64,000 nt of DNA from Fulvivirga ligni (GTDB lineage Bacteria; Bacteroidota; Bacteroidia; Cytophagales; Cyclobacteriaceae), in NCBI RefSeq assembly GCF_021389935.1, contig NZ_CP089979.1, positions 4,569,001 to 4,633,000 on the forward strand, written 5' to 3'. Below the pieces are notes generated by a model. That model was not told the DNA's origin. It was given only the letters and a program-made list of their open reading frames with translations, and made no database searches. The first letter of the stretch is position 1, and each line of letters opens with the position of its first letter. A program made the position numbers and the translations under genes. This document shows positions 1 to 8,331 of the stretch, in pieces.

Positions 1-1163
1 ATCTTTCGGGGTATGATGTATACTTAAACGGAAGCCTTAGTGATAACGTAAGTGGTATTTCATATACATTTACAGGGCTAAACCCGAGCACCACTTACAC
101 CATTGAGGTTAATGCCAGAGATACTGAAGGTGCTATCTCTCAGCGTGTTTCAGTAGATGGAACCACTAACGATCCTTCCGGAACTGGCGTAGTTATACCT
201 GCCAGAATACAGGCCGAGGACTTCACTGACATGGCTGGAGTACAGATGGAAAATACTATTGACGATGGTGGAGGACAGAATGTAGGCTGGATAGATACCG
301 GCGACTGGTTAGAATATGAAATTCAAGTACCTGAAACTAAGGATTATACCATCGATTATAGAGTAGCTAGCCAAGATACTGGCGGTACATTGGCCTTTTT
401 GTTAGACGGAAATTCATTAAGCACCACTTCATTCGGAGCTACAGGAGGCTGGCAAAACTGGACTACCACTAATACCACAGTTAACTTGCCTGCTGGCTCA
501 CATACCGTGCGTATTGTTGCCAATACCTCTGGCTGGAACCTTAACTGGATTGAATTTTCTACGAGTAGTACTCCCCCACCATCAGGCGGCAATTGTACTA
601 CCAATGTAAATGCTGATTTCTCCGTGGAGGTATCTGATGATAACAGCAATCCGAGTATAACATTTGTACCAGAAAGATCGGGAGTAGGTGCAAATACTTG
701 TATACTTTATTACAGCACTAATGAGAATGCCATTTTTCCTGGCTACTTAACTTCTCCAAACACTCCTTTCCAGCTGAATGCCAGCGCAGGCCAAACAGTT
801 TACTATTATTACACTTATAGCCTGCCTGAAGGTGGAGAGAACAATACCTTCAATAACAAAAAGAGTTTTGTAGTAGGGCAATGTGCTAATCAAATCAGTG
901 CAAGAACGGCCGCATGGTCTGAAAAAGAATTTAGCAAACTCACATTATTTCCTAACCCCGTGAGAAATGAGCTGAACATATCAGGACTTGAAAGCAATGC
1001 TAACATCACCGTGTTTGATCTTTCTGGTAAAGTGATGATGCAGAAGAATGCCACCCACAACAACCAGGAAACCAGCACATTAAATGTATCTCACTTGAAG
1101 AGTGGTGTATACTTTATACAGATAGAAAATAATAACAGCAGAATGAAATTTATTAAAGAATAG
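1..1163 (+). CDS. T9SS-secreted FN3/CBM6 protein, 5' end outside the window
   Basis: The reading frame is open from base 3, so the gene starts upstream; the first internal Met (231) lies inside a domain and is not the start. The visible order is the end of a fibronectin type III domain (to about base 170), a CBM6 (about 207-560, with the GGQNVGWIDTGDW signature), a Cys-bounded domain of about 95 residues (595-880, ending in a YYYTYSLPEGGE stretch), and a T9SS type A sorting domain (LTLFPNPV to FIKE). The Cys-bounded domain resembles the beta-1,3-glucan-binding CBM56 from memory only. CBM6 and the eight similar neighbours suggest a secreted polysaccharide-degrading enzyme whose catalytic domain is upstream. 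An intrinsic terminator follows the stop. Confidence 0.85.
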   Translation, partial: LSGYDVYLNGSLSDNVSGISYTFTGLNPSTTYTIEVNARDTEGAISQRVSVDGTTNDPSGTGVVIPARIQAEDFTDMAGVQMENTIDDGGGQNVGWIDTGDWLEYEIQVPETKDYTIDYRVASQDTGGTLAFLLDGNSLSTTSFGATGGWQNWTTTNTTVNLPAGSHTVRIVANTSGWNLNWIEFSTSSTPPPSGGNCTTNVNADFSVEVSDDNSNPSITFVPERSGVGANTCILYYSTNENAIFPGYLTSPNTPFQLNASAGQTVYYYYTYSLPEGGENNTFNNKKSFVVGQCANQISARTAAWSEKEFSKLTLFPNPVRNELNISGLESNANITVFDLSGKVMMQKNATHNNQETSTLNVSHLKSGVYFIQIENNNSRMKFIKE

Positions 1164-1177
1164 AACCTAAACCCAGT

Positions 1178-1218
1178 AAAGGTAAATGAGGAGCTTGCTC
1201 CTCTCCTTACCTTTTTTT
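1178..1218 (+). terminator. Intrinsic terminator after the first gene
   Basis: AAAGGTAA (1178-1185) pairs with TTACCTTT (1207-1214), and GAGGAGC (1188-1194) with GCTCCTC (1197-1203), followed by a T run. The ATG at 1186 sits inside this hairpin, which argues against it as the start of the next gene. Confidence 0.85.
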
Positions 1219-1236
1219 CACTTAAACCTAAATCCA

Positions 1237-3573
1237 ATGAAAAGTAACGTTTACAAACCAACAATCAGAGCTTTGAAGGCTCTTGTTTTTGGGCTTCTAC
1301 TATTGTTTGGCAATGCAGCTATTGCACAGACATTGCCCTATCAAATCACTAACAATTCACCATATTCCGACAGCGAAGTATATATTGGAATTGTTGGTAT
1401 TACCGATGGCCACGTATGGGTAGACCCTACTAACGGCCAGGTTCACCCAATGAGTCCTTCTTACAATAACGTACCAGGACCTGTGTATGGTGGTAATCAG
1501 GGCCCGGGAAACAATGGCCTTTATGCTAACTGTTTCAGAAAACTAAGTGACATACCTAATCGCACTATCAACATACCGAAGATAGCCGGTTGTAGGATCA
1601 TGATCTCTTTCCAGAGCCAGCTATACCTCTATTTCTTCGGTCATTCCGGAGCACCAAGTGGGTATTCGGCGCCAAACCTGGAAAACCCTACTGACCCTAA
1701 TCAAGGTATCAAATACGAATTGGTAGAACTTACCTATAATGACTACGGTCTGTGGTGTAACACTACCAGAGTAGATAATTACCAATACCCAATGGGTTTA
1801 GAAGTATGGGGTAATGGTTTCTACAAAAAAGTAGGCGAGCTAAAGTCTCATCAGCAAATATTGTCTGAGTGGCAAGCCACAGCACCTTCTGAATTCCAGG
1901 GACTACTGAAAAGTTCTGAAGGAATCATCCAGTTTCCAACTAAAAACCCATCATTCCCAACCAACTTCTTCCAGGGATATATAGATGCCATCTGGAGCAA
2001 ATATTCTGGTCAGCAGTTAGTATTTAACTCAGGTCAGGCAGGTGTTTGGAGAGGTAGTGTTCAGGGAGGAAACCAGTTTGTATTTACCAGAGATGGAGAT
2101 GGACAGGTAGCTACAATACCTGGAAAACCTACTACTAAAGAAGCCATGGAAGGTAGCGGTGTGCTGGCCTCTGGTGGTCAGTGGGACAAGGTAGTGCAGG
2201 CTCAATTTGTAGCTGCAATTACAAGACATGCCATTGATCTTAATGTGGCATCAGGAGTATTGCAAGACTTTGGAAACACTTCCAAATATTATCAAACGTG
2301 GCCATATAACTGGTATTCTAAGTTCTTCCACAGAACAGACATCAGCCAGGATGGTCAGACTTACACATTTGCTTATGATGATGTTTTTGATCAGTCTGCC
2401 ACTATACATACAGCAAGCCCAACATCCATAAAAATATCAGTTGGTGGGCTTCCGGGTGGAAACAACGGCAATCCTGGAGTAAGCGGACTTGCAGGTACTT
2501 ATACGCTTAAAAACAGAAGAAGTGGTCTCAACATGGATGTAGCTCAGAATGGAAATTCTGCTAATGGAACCAACATCTTACAATGGACTCCTACAGGTAA
2601 TCCTAATCAGCAATTTAAGCTGACAGAAGTATCTACCGGTGTATATTCCGTCATTTGTGTTAAAACCAACAAATGCATTGATATCGATGGCGTAAGCACA
2701 GCTGATTTCGCCAACCTACACCAGTGGGATTATGTGGGTGGTGCTAACCAGCATTTCAAAATTGAGGATGCAGGCGGTGGCTATTATAAATTAAGAGCTA
2801 CACACAGTAACAAAATTATAGAGGTAGGTTATGCCAGTCTGGATGCTGGAGCTAATATAAATCAATACACTGATAATGGTCAGCTATGTGGTCAATGGCA
2901 ATTAGTACCAGTAGGTGGCAGCTCATGGTCTACCACTATTCAGGCTGAAGATTACGCTGTAATGTCAGGTGTGCAGTTAGAAAACTGCTCGGAAGGTGGC
3001 CAAAATGTGGGTTACATAGATGTTGACGATTGGATGGTTTATGATGTGAATTTACCTTCTAATGGCACCTACACCGTTTCTTACAGAGTGGCTAGTCAAA
3101 ATGGAGGAGGAAACATACAGCTGGAAAATGCCGGAGCCAGCCCTGTTTATGGAACTATTGGCGTGCCTTCTACAGGCGGATGGCAAAACTGGACCACCAT
3201 TTCTCATTCAGTGAATCTAAATGCTGGTGCTCAGCAAATCGCTATCAAAGCGCTCGCTGGTGGTTTTAACATTAACTGGTTAAAAATCAGCAGACAAGCA
3301 GGCGCAGCCAATGCAAGAACAAGCATGGACGACATTGCTGTAGATGAGGATAATATTCTTTATCCTAACCCAGCTGAAAACACTATTCGCTTAAGACTAG
3401 CTGAAGAGTTTAATGGAGGCCAAATAAGCATCATGGATAAAACAGGTAAAACTGTTTATTCAGCCACTTATACCGGTCAGGAAATAAACATATCACAGCT
3501 TCCTGCTGATATGTACATACTCAGATTAAACGCTGGAAGTGAGCAGATAATCAAGAAGTTTATCAAGAAATGA
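1237..3573 (+). CDS. GH64 beta-1,3-glucanase with ricin-type trefoil, CBM6 and T9SS sorting domain
   Basis: Endo-beta-1,3-glucanase of the thaumatin-like GH64 family, which releases laminaripentaose-type products in characterized members. I start at 1237 rather than the longer ATG at 1186: 1186 is inside a terminator hairpin, and 1237 gives a clean signal peptide (ending NAAIAQ) just after an AACCTAAATCC leader motif. GH64 spans about residues 31-400. A Glu in YELVELTY and an Asp in NTTRVDNYQ, 16 residues apart (E164 and D180), match the known catalytic spacing. Then come a ricin-type beta-trefoil (about 417-562, with QW repeats), CBM6 (567-685) and a type A sorting domain (702-778). Trefoil plus CBM6 is near-identical to the next gene, which indicates recent duplication. 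Family call confident; exact product not shown. Confidence 0.88.
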   Translation: MKSNVYKPTIRALKALVFGLLLLFGNAAIAQTLPYQITNNSPYSDSEVYIGIVGITDGHVWVDPTNGQVHPMSPSYNNVPGPVYGGNQGPGNNGLYANCFRKLSDIPNRTINIPKIAGCRIMISFQSQLYLYFFGHSGAPSGYSAPNLENPTDPNQGIKYELVELTYNDYGLWCNTTRVDNYQYPMGLEVWGNGFYKKVGELKSHQQILSEWQATAPSEFQGLLKSSEGIIQFPTKNPSFPTNFFQGYIDAIWSKYSGQQLVFNSGQAGVWRGSVQGGNQFVFTRDGDGQVATIPGKPTTKEAMEGSGVLASGGQWDKVVQAQFVAAITRHAIDLNVASGVLQDFGNTSKYYQTWPYNWYSKFFHRTDISQDGQTYTFAYDDVFDQSATIHTASPTSIKISVGGLPGGNNGNPGVSGLAGTYTLKNRRSGLNMDVAQNGNSANGTNILQWTPTGNPNQQFKLTEVSTGVYSVICVKTNKCIDIDGVSTADFANLHQWDYVGGANQHFKIEDAGGGYYKLRATHSNKIIEVGYASLDAGANINQYTDNGQLCGQWQLVPVGGSSWSTTIQAEDYAVMSGVQLENCSEGGQNVGYIDVDDWMVYDVNLPSNGTYTVSYRVASQNGGGNIQLENAGASPVYGTIGVPSTGGWQNWTTISHSVNLNAGAQQIAIKALAGGFNINWLKISRQAGAANARTSMDDIAVDEDNILYPNPAENTIRLRLAEEFNGGQISIMDKTGKTVYSATYTGQEINISQLPADMYILRLNAGSEQIIKKFIKK

Positions 3574-3578
3574 TAATT

Positions 3579-3617
3579 AAAGAACATGCCTCAAAAAAAC
3601 TTTGAGGCATGTTCTTT
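3579..3617 (+). terminator. Perfect 17-bp stem terminator-like hairpin
   Basis: 3579-3595 pairs without mismatch with 3601-3617 (core AGAACATGCCTCAAA), with a five-base loop. There is no long T run after it, but its position just after the GH64 stop fits termination. Confidence 0.75.
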
Positions 3618-3676
3618 ACCAAATACTGTAGTCGATAAGTCATTGACGCAGAGTCCTTTTAACTAATTTATTATTA

Positions 3677-5728
3677 ATGAAAACAATAAAATATACGCTA
3701 CTACTTTTACTCATAACTCAACTATTTTCTTTCAACATTTCAGCTCAAACCGTTAGGGTTTCCGGTAGGAAAATCCTTTTGAATGGTGGTGAGTACAAGA
3801 TTCACGGGGTGTGCTACTCTCGTGGCGGAGCTGGAAATTACACGCAGGACATCGCGTTAATGAAAGAAGCCAACATTAACACCATTAGAACTTATTCCCC
3901 TATTAATGATAGAGCGGAATTAGATGCTTTTGCTAATGCAGGGATTAGAATTATTATGCATTTAAATGAAAATAATTTTGAATCCTATGTAAACACTTAT
4001 AAGAATCATCCAGCCATTTTATTGTGGGAGTTTGGAAATGAATTCAACTATCACCCGGAATGGTTTGGTGGCAACTTATGGAACTGGTACGGCCAGCTAG
4101 AGGCCAATGCTCAACGCGTTCACCAGCTAGACCCAAATCACCCGGTATCTACCGCTCATGGTGAAGTACCTCCTAACGATGTACTCAACGCCTGCCCTAG
4201 CGTAGATGTGTGGGGTATGAACCTTTACAGATGGGACAATGATGTACCTGCACTGACTGACCTGAACAGCAGATTAGCTGGCAACAAAGCCCTTTTCGTG
4301 GCTGAGGCTGGTGGAGATAGCTACAATAAAGCTCAAAATGCTATAAATGAAGGCGAACAAGCTACTGCCAATAGAAATATCTTAACTGGCATTACTAACA
4401 GGTATGACATCTGCGCTGGTGTTACTCTATTCGAATTTTGCGACGAGTGGTGGAAAGCAGGCAATGACGGAGTTCAAAATCCTGGTGGATCTGCCCCTAA
4501 CAGCTCAGGAGTTCCGTATGACGGTTCTGCTGATGAAGAATATTGGGGCATAGTAAGAAGAGATCGTTCTAAAAAGGCCACTTTCAATGTTGTTAGAGAC
4601 ATTTACGGAGCTATTGGTGATAACAATGGCACTAACGGGGTGAGCGGACTAGCTGGGACCTACAGCCTTATCAATAGAAGGAGTGGTTTGGCCATGGATG
4701 TAGCTGAAAACGGAAACCCCGCTAATGGCACTAACATTTTGCAGTGGAATCGCACTGGAAACCCTAATCAGCAATTTAGGTTAACAGAAGTTTCATCTGG
4801 CGTTTACTCTATTATTTGTGTGAAGACCAATAAATCTCTGGATATTGATGCTGTAAGCAATGCTAATTTTGCCAACCTTCACCAGTGGGATTATGTAGGT
4901 GGCGCTAATCAGCATTTTAAAATTGAAAATGCGGGTAATGGTTTCTATAAATTAAGAGCTACTCATAGCAATAAGATCATAGAAGTTGCGTACGCCAGCC
5001 TGGACGCTGGAGCTAACATCAACCAATATGATGATAATGGACAGCTTTGTGGACAGTGGCAACTGGTACCAGTAGGTGGCAGCAGCTGGTCTACAACCTT
5101 AGAAGCTGAAAACTATGCGCTTATGAGCGGAGTACAAACAGAAAGTTGCTCAGAAGGCGGATCAAATGTAGGATATATCGATGCTAATGACTGGATGGTG
5201 TGGGATGTAAATGTGCCCTCTAATGGCACATATTTGGTAGAATATAGAGTAGCCAGCCAAAATGGAGGAGGAAATCTACAATTAGAAAAAGCCGGAGGAA
5301 ACCCTGTTTATGGTACACGCAGTATCCCTGCCACGGGCGGATGGCAAAACTGGTCTACTGTTTCTCATACGGTTAATCTTAGTGCAGGACAGCAACAGAT
5401 GGCTATCAAAGCATTAGCAGGTGGGTGGAACTTAAACTGGATCAAACTCACCAGACAGTCTGGAGCAGCCGCAAGAAAAGCGACAAGCGAATTGGAAGTT
5501 TCTAAGCAAGTGCTCTACCCTAACCCGACTACAAATTATATCAAGCTCTCTATACCAAAAACCATGAAAGGTGCTGAATATAAGATCGTTGATAAAGCGG
5601 GAAGAAAAGTACTAAGCGGTGAATACAGCGGTGACTCAATTGATGTATCTACCTTACCATCAAATCTTTACATTCTTCAAATAGAAAAAGATAAAACTCA
5701 GATTACTGAAAAATTCATCAAAGAATAA
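3677..5728 (+). CDS. Clan GH-A glycoside hydrolase/transglycosidase with trefoil, CBM6 and T9SS sorting domain
   Basis: Signal peptide 1-24 (ending FNISAQ). Residues about 27-315 form a TIM-barrel type catalytic domain: the acid/base motif WEFGNEF puts E122 after Asn, and the probable nucleophile is E210 in LFVAEAGG. The stretches HGVCYSRGG and NTIRTYSPIND recall GH2 C-terminal barrels and GH72-type beta-1,3-glucanosyltransferases, so the family is not settled. A ricin-type beta-trefoil (328-465), CBM6 (473-592) and a type A sorting domain (610-683, starting VLYPNPT) follow. Position next to GH64 and before GH16 genes suggests action on beta-1,3-glucan. Secreted and either surface-bound or released by T9SS. 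Confidence 0.8.
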   Translation: MKTIKYTLLLLLITQLFSFNISAQTVRVSGRKILLNGGEYKIHGVCYSRGGAGNYTQDIALMKEANINTIRTYSPINDRAELDAFANAGIRIIMHLNENNFESYVNTYKNHPAILLWEFGNEFNYHPEWFGGNLWNWYGQLEANAQRVHQLDPNHPVSTAHGEVPPNDVLNACPSVDVWGMNLYRWDNDVPALTDLNSRLAGNKALFVAEAGGDSYNKAQNAINEGEQATANRNILTGITNRYDICAGVTLFEFCDEWWKAGNDGVQNPGGSAPNSSGVPYDGSADEEYWGIVRRDRSKKATFNVVRDIYGAIGDNNGTNGVSGLAGTYSLINRRSGLAMDVAENGNPANGTNILQWNRTGNPNQQFRLTEVSSGVYSIICVKTNKSLDIDAVSNANFANLHQWDYVGGANQHFKIENAGNGFYKLRATHSNKIIEVAYASLDAGANINQYDDNGQLCGQWQLVPVGGSSWSTTLEAENYALMSGVQTESCSEGGSNVGYIDANDWMVWDVNVPSNGTYLVEYRVASQNGGGNLQLEKAGGNPVYGTRSIPATGGWQNWSTVSHTVNLSAGQQQMAIKALAGGWNLNWIKLTRQSGAAARKATSELEVSKQVLYPNPTTNYIKLSIPKTMKGAEYKIVDKAGRKVLSGEYSGDSIDVSTLPSNLYILQIEKDKTQITEKFIKE

Positions 5729-5735
5729 GGACACA

Positions 5736-5778
5736 AGATGAGGCTTCAAACGGAGGCCTCATCTCCCCTTTTCGGGGA
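5736..5778 (+). terminator. Double hairpin terminator region
   Basis: AGATGAGG (5737-5744) pairs with CCTCATCT (5757-5764), followed directly by CCCCTTTTCGGGG (5766-5777), a second small hairpin. Confidence 0.7.
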
Positions 5779-6298
5779 ATATAACTGATGTAAGTAAACG
5801 GCAGATATTAAGCTTAGGATCTACTTTGAGAATCTTAATTTAATGGTGGTACAGCTACAAGTCTTTAAAGATCTAAATCTGTGATTTATAGCTAACTATA
5901 ATAAAGCACCACTAATATTATTTATGGCTTTACTCAAAACATCAGAAAGCAATTTACAATCAAAGAATGTAGTAATATTTGACTTTAAGAATAAGCTAAA
6001 CCGATTAATTCACTTTAAAGTTTAAACATTACCTCACTCTAAACAATGAACCTAAACCTGTAAAAATGAACCTAAACCTACAATTACATTCCCTGGGAGA
6101 TCTCACAATCCCCTGACATATAATACCCTAATTTTTGTCAATAATTGGTAATTCTAATATGATGTAGAAGGCATCATATGGTCTATAGTTTTGGTCAAAA
6201 AAAAGCCTCAAGTGAAGATGTTGGGAGCAGGCTTTTAGTCTTATTCAACTACTAATTTAAATAAGCTGAAACCAATTTTTAATCTTAACTACATAACA
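5779..6298 (+). promoter_or_regulatory. Long leader/promoter region of the discoidin metallopeptidase gene
   Basis: No supported gene here. It holds a LacI-type operator-like site (5997-6008), a tandem 20-bp repeat containing AATGAACCTAAACCT twice (6046-6079), a short palindrome ATATGATG/CATCATAT (6157-6179) and a further hairpin pairing AAAAGCCT with AGGCTTTT (about 6201-6237). The hairpins lie between the operator and the start codon at 6299, so they would be in the transcript leader if the promoter is near the operator. Confidence 0.5.
5997..6008. promoter_or_regulatory. LacI-type operator-like palindrome (site 1)
   Basis: TAAACCGATTAA, part of a longer match (AAGCTAAACCGATTAAT) to the site at 52308. 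It lies about 290 bases upstream of the metallopeptidase start. The central CG with TAAA/TTTA-like arms is typical of LacI-family operators. Confidence 0.5.
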
Positions 6299-8263
6299 AT
6301 GAATTACATTAAAAACCGCTTCATTCCGGTACTGGCACTACTGGCTGTAGCATTTCAAGCGCAGGCGCAAACACCGCCTGCTACCTGGCAAGAGCACTGG
6401 TTCGAACACAATCAGGTGCTAAGCAGAATGTATTATGATGATGACGTAGCCATCTATTTCGATGACGACGTAGACCGATCTAGCACCTGGATGTATTCCT
6501 ACATGGGAGATCTTTGGCGCTATGTAAAACAAACCTATGGTGAGTACAGTGCAGAAGGCAGGCTATATGCAATTTTTCATACAGGAAAATATAGCGGTGG
6601 CCACCCCTCCACCTATTTCGATGCTAGCCATGACTACCGCGATGTGGTAGATGCCGGCGCCGGCCCATGGCCATGTGACTGCGGAACCGGGCTTGACCTA
6701 TTCACTCATGAGGTGGCACATATAGTAGAAGGCGCCACCATGGGGGTAAAAAATTCACCTGCCTTTGGTATTTGGGGTGATAGTAAATGGGCTGAGGTAT
6801 TTCTCTATGATGCTTACTTAGGGCTGGGACGTACCGCTGATGCCGATCGGGTTTATAACTTATGGATGGCTAATTCAGATAACTTTCCGGTGGCTAACAC
6901 CCATTGGTTCAGAGATTGGTTCTACCCAATTTACTCACAGTATGGTGAAACTGATGTTTTGGTAAGATTCTTCGAGTTAATGTCCCAAAACTATCCGAAA
7001 AATGGCAATCAATACGCCAAGAATATGAATTGGGGTGAGTTTGTTCATTTCTGGAGTGGTGCCGCCAATGCTAACTTAAAAGACCTGGCTACAAATGCTT
7101 TTGGCTGGCCTGCGGAATGGGAAGAACAGTTTATACAAGCTCAAAACCAGTTTCCCTTCCCCTATTCCAATCCAAATAATAATGGCATAGACATTACGGA
7201 CCTGGGAGGCAGCATAACGGCACAATACTCCGATTCTCCCGCAGCAGAAGGAGTAGGTAACCTGATTGATAACAACACAGGAAGTAAGTTTCTAACTTTC
7301 CACAATAGCGCCTGGGTACAGTTTCAGGCTAACGAAAGTCATGTCGTTACCAGTTATAGTTTGGCTTCCGCCAATGATGCACCATCAAGAGATCCATTAA
7401 ACTGGACACTGCAAGGCTCAAATAATGGATCAAGCTGGACTACCCTGGATTCCCGAAATGGAGAAGACTTTCAATACCGATTTCAAAAGAGAATATTCAG
7501 TTTTAATAATAGCAATGCTTACAGCTACTACCGTCTAAACATGGTAAACAACAGCGGGAGTATCCTTCAACTATCTGAAATAGAGCTTTTTGCAGAGGAT
7601 TCAAATCCATTTAGCAACAAAATAGAAGGTGAAGCCTATACTTCCATGGCTGGTGTACAGCTAGAAAATACTTCTGACACCGGCGGCGGGCAAAATGTGG
7701 GCTGGATAGACGCTGGAGACTGGATGGCGTATGCCAGCATAACCATACCCGAAACCGCTAACTATACCATTGAATACCGCGTGGCTAGTCTCAATGGTGG
7801 TGGTCAGCTATCTATGGATCTCAATGCCGGTGGGCAAGTACTCGGTTCTGTGAACATCCCTTCTACCAGCGGATGGCAAAACTGGACTACGGTGTCGCAA
7901 ACGGTAAATATCGCAGCTGGCACCTATGACTTTGGCATCTACGCCCAGGCTGGCGGATGGAATCTTAACTGGTGGTCAATAACCAAGGTTTCGAATGCTT
8001 CCAGCGCAAGAAAAAGCTCAGACGTGGTAGCAGCATCAGATAGTGAAATGGTCTTATTTCCTAATCCTGTCACTAACCAGCTCAGCATAAAAGGCCTAAG
8101 TCCGGATGCTGATATTTCAGTATTTGACATCACCGGGAATATGATTCTAAAACCAGATAATCAATCTGAAAGCAACATCCAAACGATAGATGTAAGCACC
8201 TTGAAACCAGGAGTTTACTTTATTCAAAGTGAAGGTAAAGCTTTAAGATTTATTAAAAATTAA
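6299..8263 (+). CDS. T9SS-secreted HExxH metallopeptidase-like protein with discoidin and CBM6 modules
   Basis: Signal peptide 1-23 (AFQAQAQ). Residues 24-285 carry HEVAHIVEG (H137, E138, H141), a zinc-metallopeptidase motif, followed by a conserved GDSKWAEVFLYDAY segment that may supply the third ligand. I do not recognise the peptidase family. The same domain, with the same WFEH, YSGGHP and DYR landmarks, makes up the lipoprotein at 40181-41110. It is followed by an F5/8 type C (discoidin)-like module (about 297-435) related to modules of the adhesin at 42091-44763, then CBM6 (440-564) and a type A sorting domain (580-654). Likely trims glycoproteins while bound to polysaccharide. An intrinsic terminator follows. 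Confidence 0.75.
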   Translation: MNYIKNRFIPVLALLAVAFQAQAQTPPATWQEHWFEHNQVLSRMYYDDDVAIYFDDDVDRSSTWMYSYMGDLWRYVKQTYGEYSAEGRLYAIFHTGKYSGGHPSTYFDASHDYRDVVDAGAGPWPCDCGTGLDLFTHEVAHIVEGATMGVKNSPAFGIWGDSKWAEVFLYDAYLGLGRTADADRVYNLWMANSDNFPVANTHWFRDWFYPIYSQYGETDVLVRFFELMSQNYPKNGNQYAKNMNWGEFVHFWSGAANANLKDLATNAFGWPAEWEEQFIQAQNQFPFPYSNPNNNGIDITDLGGSITAQYSDSPAAEGVGNLIDNNTGSKFLTFHNSAWVQFQANESHVVTSYSLASANDAPSRDPLNWTLQGSNNGSSWTTLDSRNGEDFQYRFQKRIFSFNNSNAYSYYRLNMVNNSGSILQLSEIELFAEDSNPFSNKIEGEAYTSMAGVQLENTSDTGGGQNVGWIDAGDWMAYASITIPETANYTIEYRVASLNGGGQLSMDLNAGGQVLGSVNIPSTSGWQNWTTVSQTVNIAAGTYDFGIYAQAGGWNLNWWSITKVSNASSARKSSDVVAASDSEMVLFPNPVTNQLSIKGLSPDADISVFDITGNMILKPDNQSESNIQTIDVSTLKPGVYFIQSEGKALRFIKN

Positions 8264-8267
8264 AATA

Positions 8268-8312
8268 TGAGGATGTCTCGAAATCCAACTTTGATTTCGG
8301 GACATCCTTTCA
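8268..8312 (+). terminator. Intrinsic terminator
   Basis: AGGATGTCTCGAAATC pairs with GATTTCGGGACATCCT (one G-T pair) right after the stop, followed by TTTC. Confidence 0.8.
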
Positions 8313-8331
8313 AAAACCTAAACCTATATGT

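Noticed and set aside
1186-1236. Longer start for the GH64 gene
   Set aside because: The ATG lies in a terminator hairpin and the extension translates the leader motif; the signal peptide starts at 1237.
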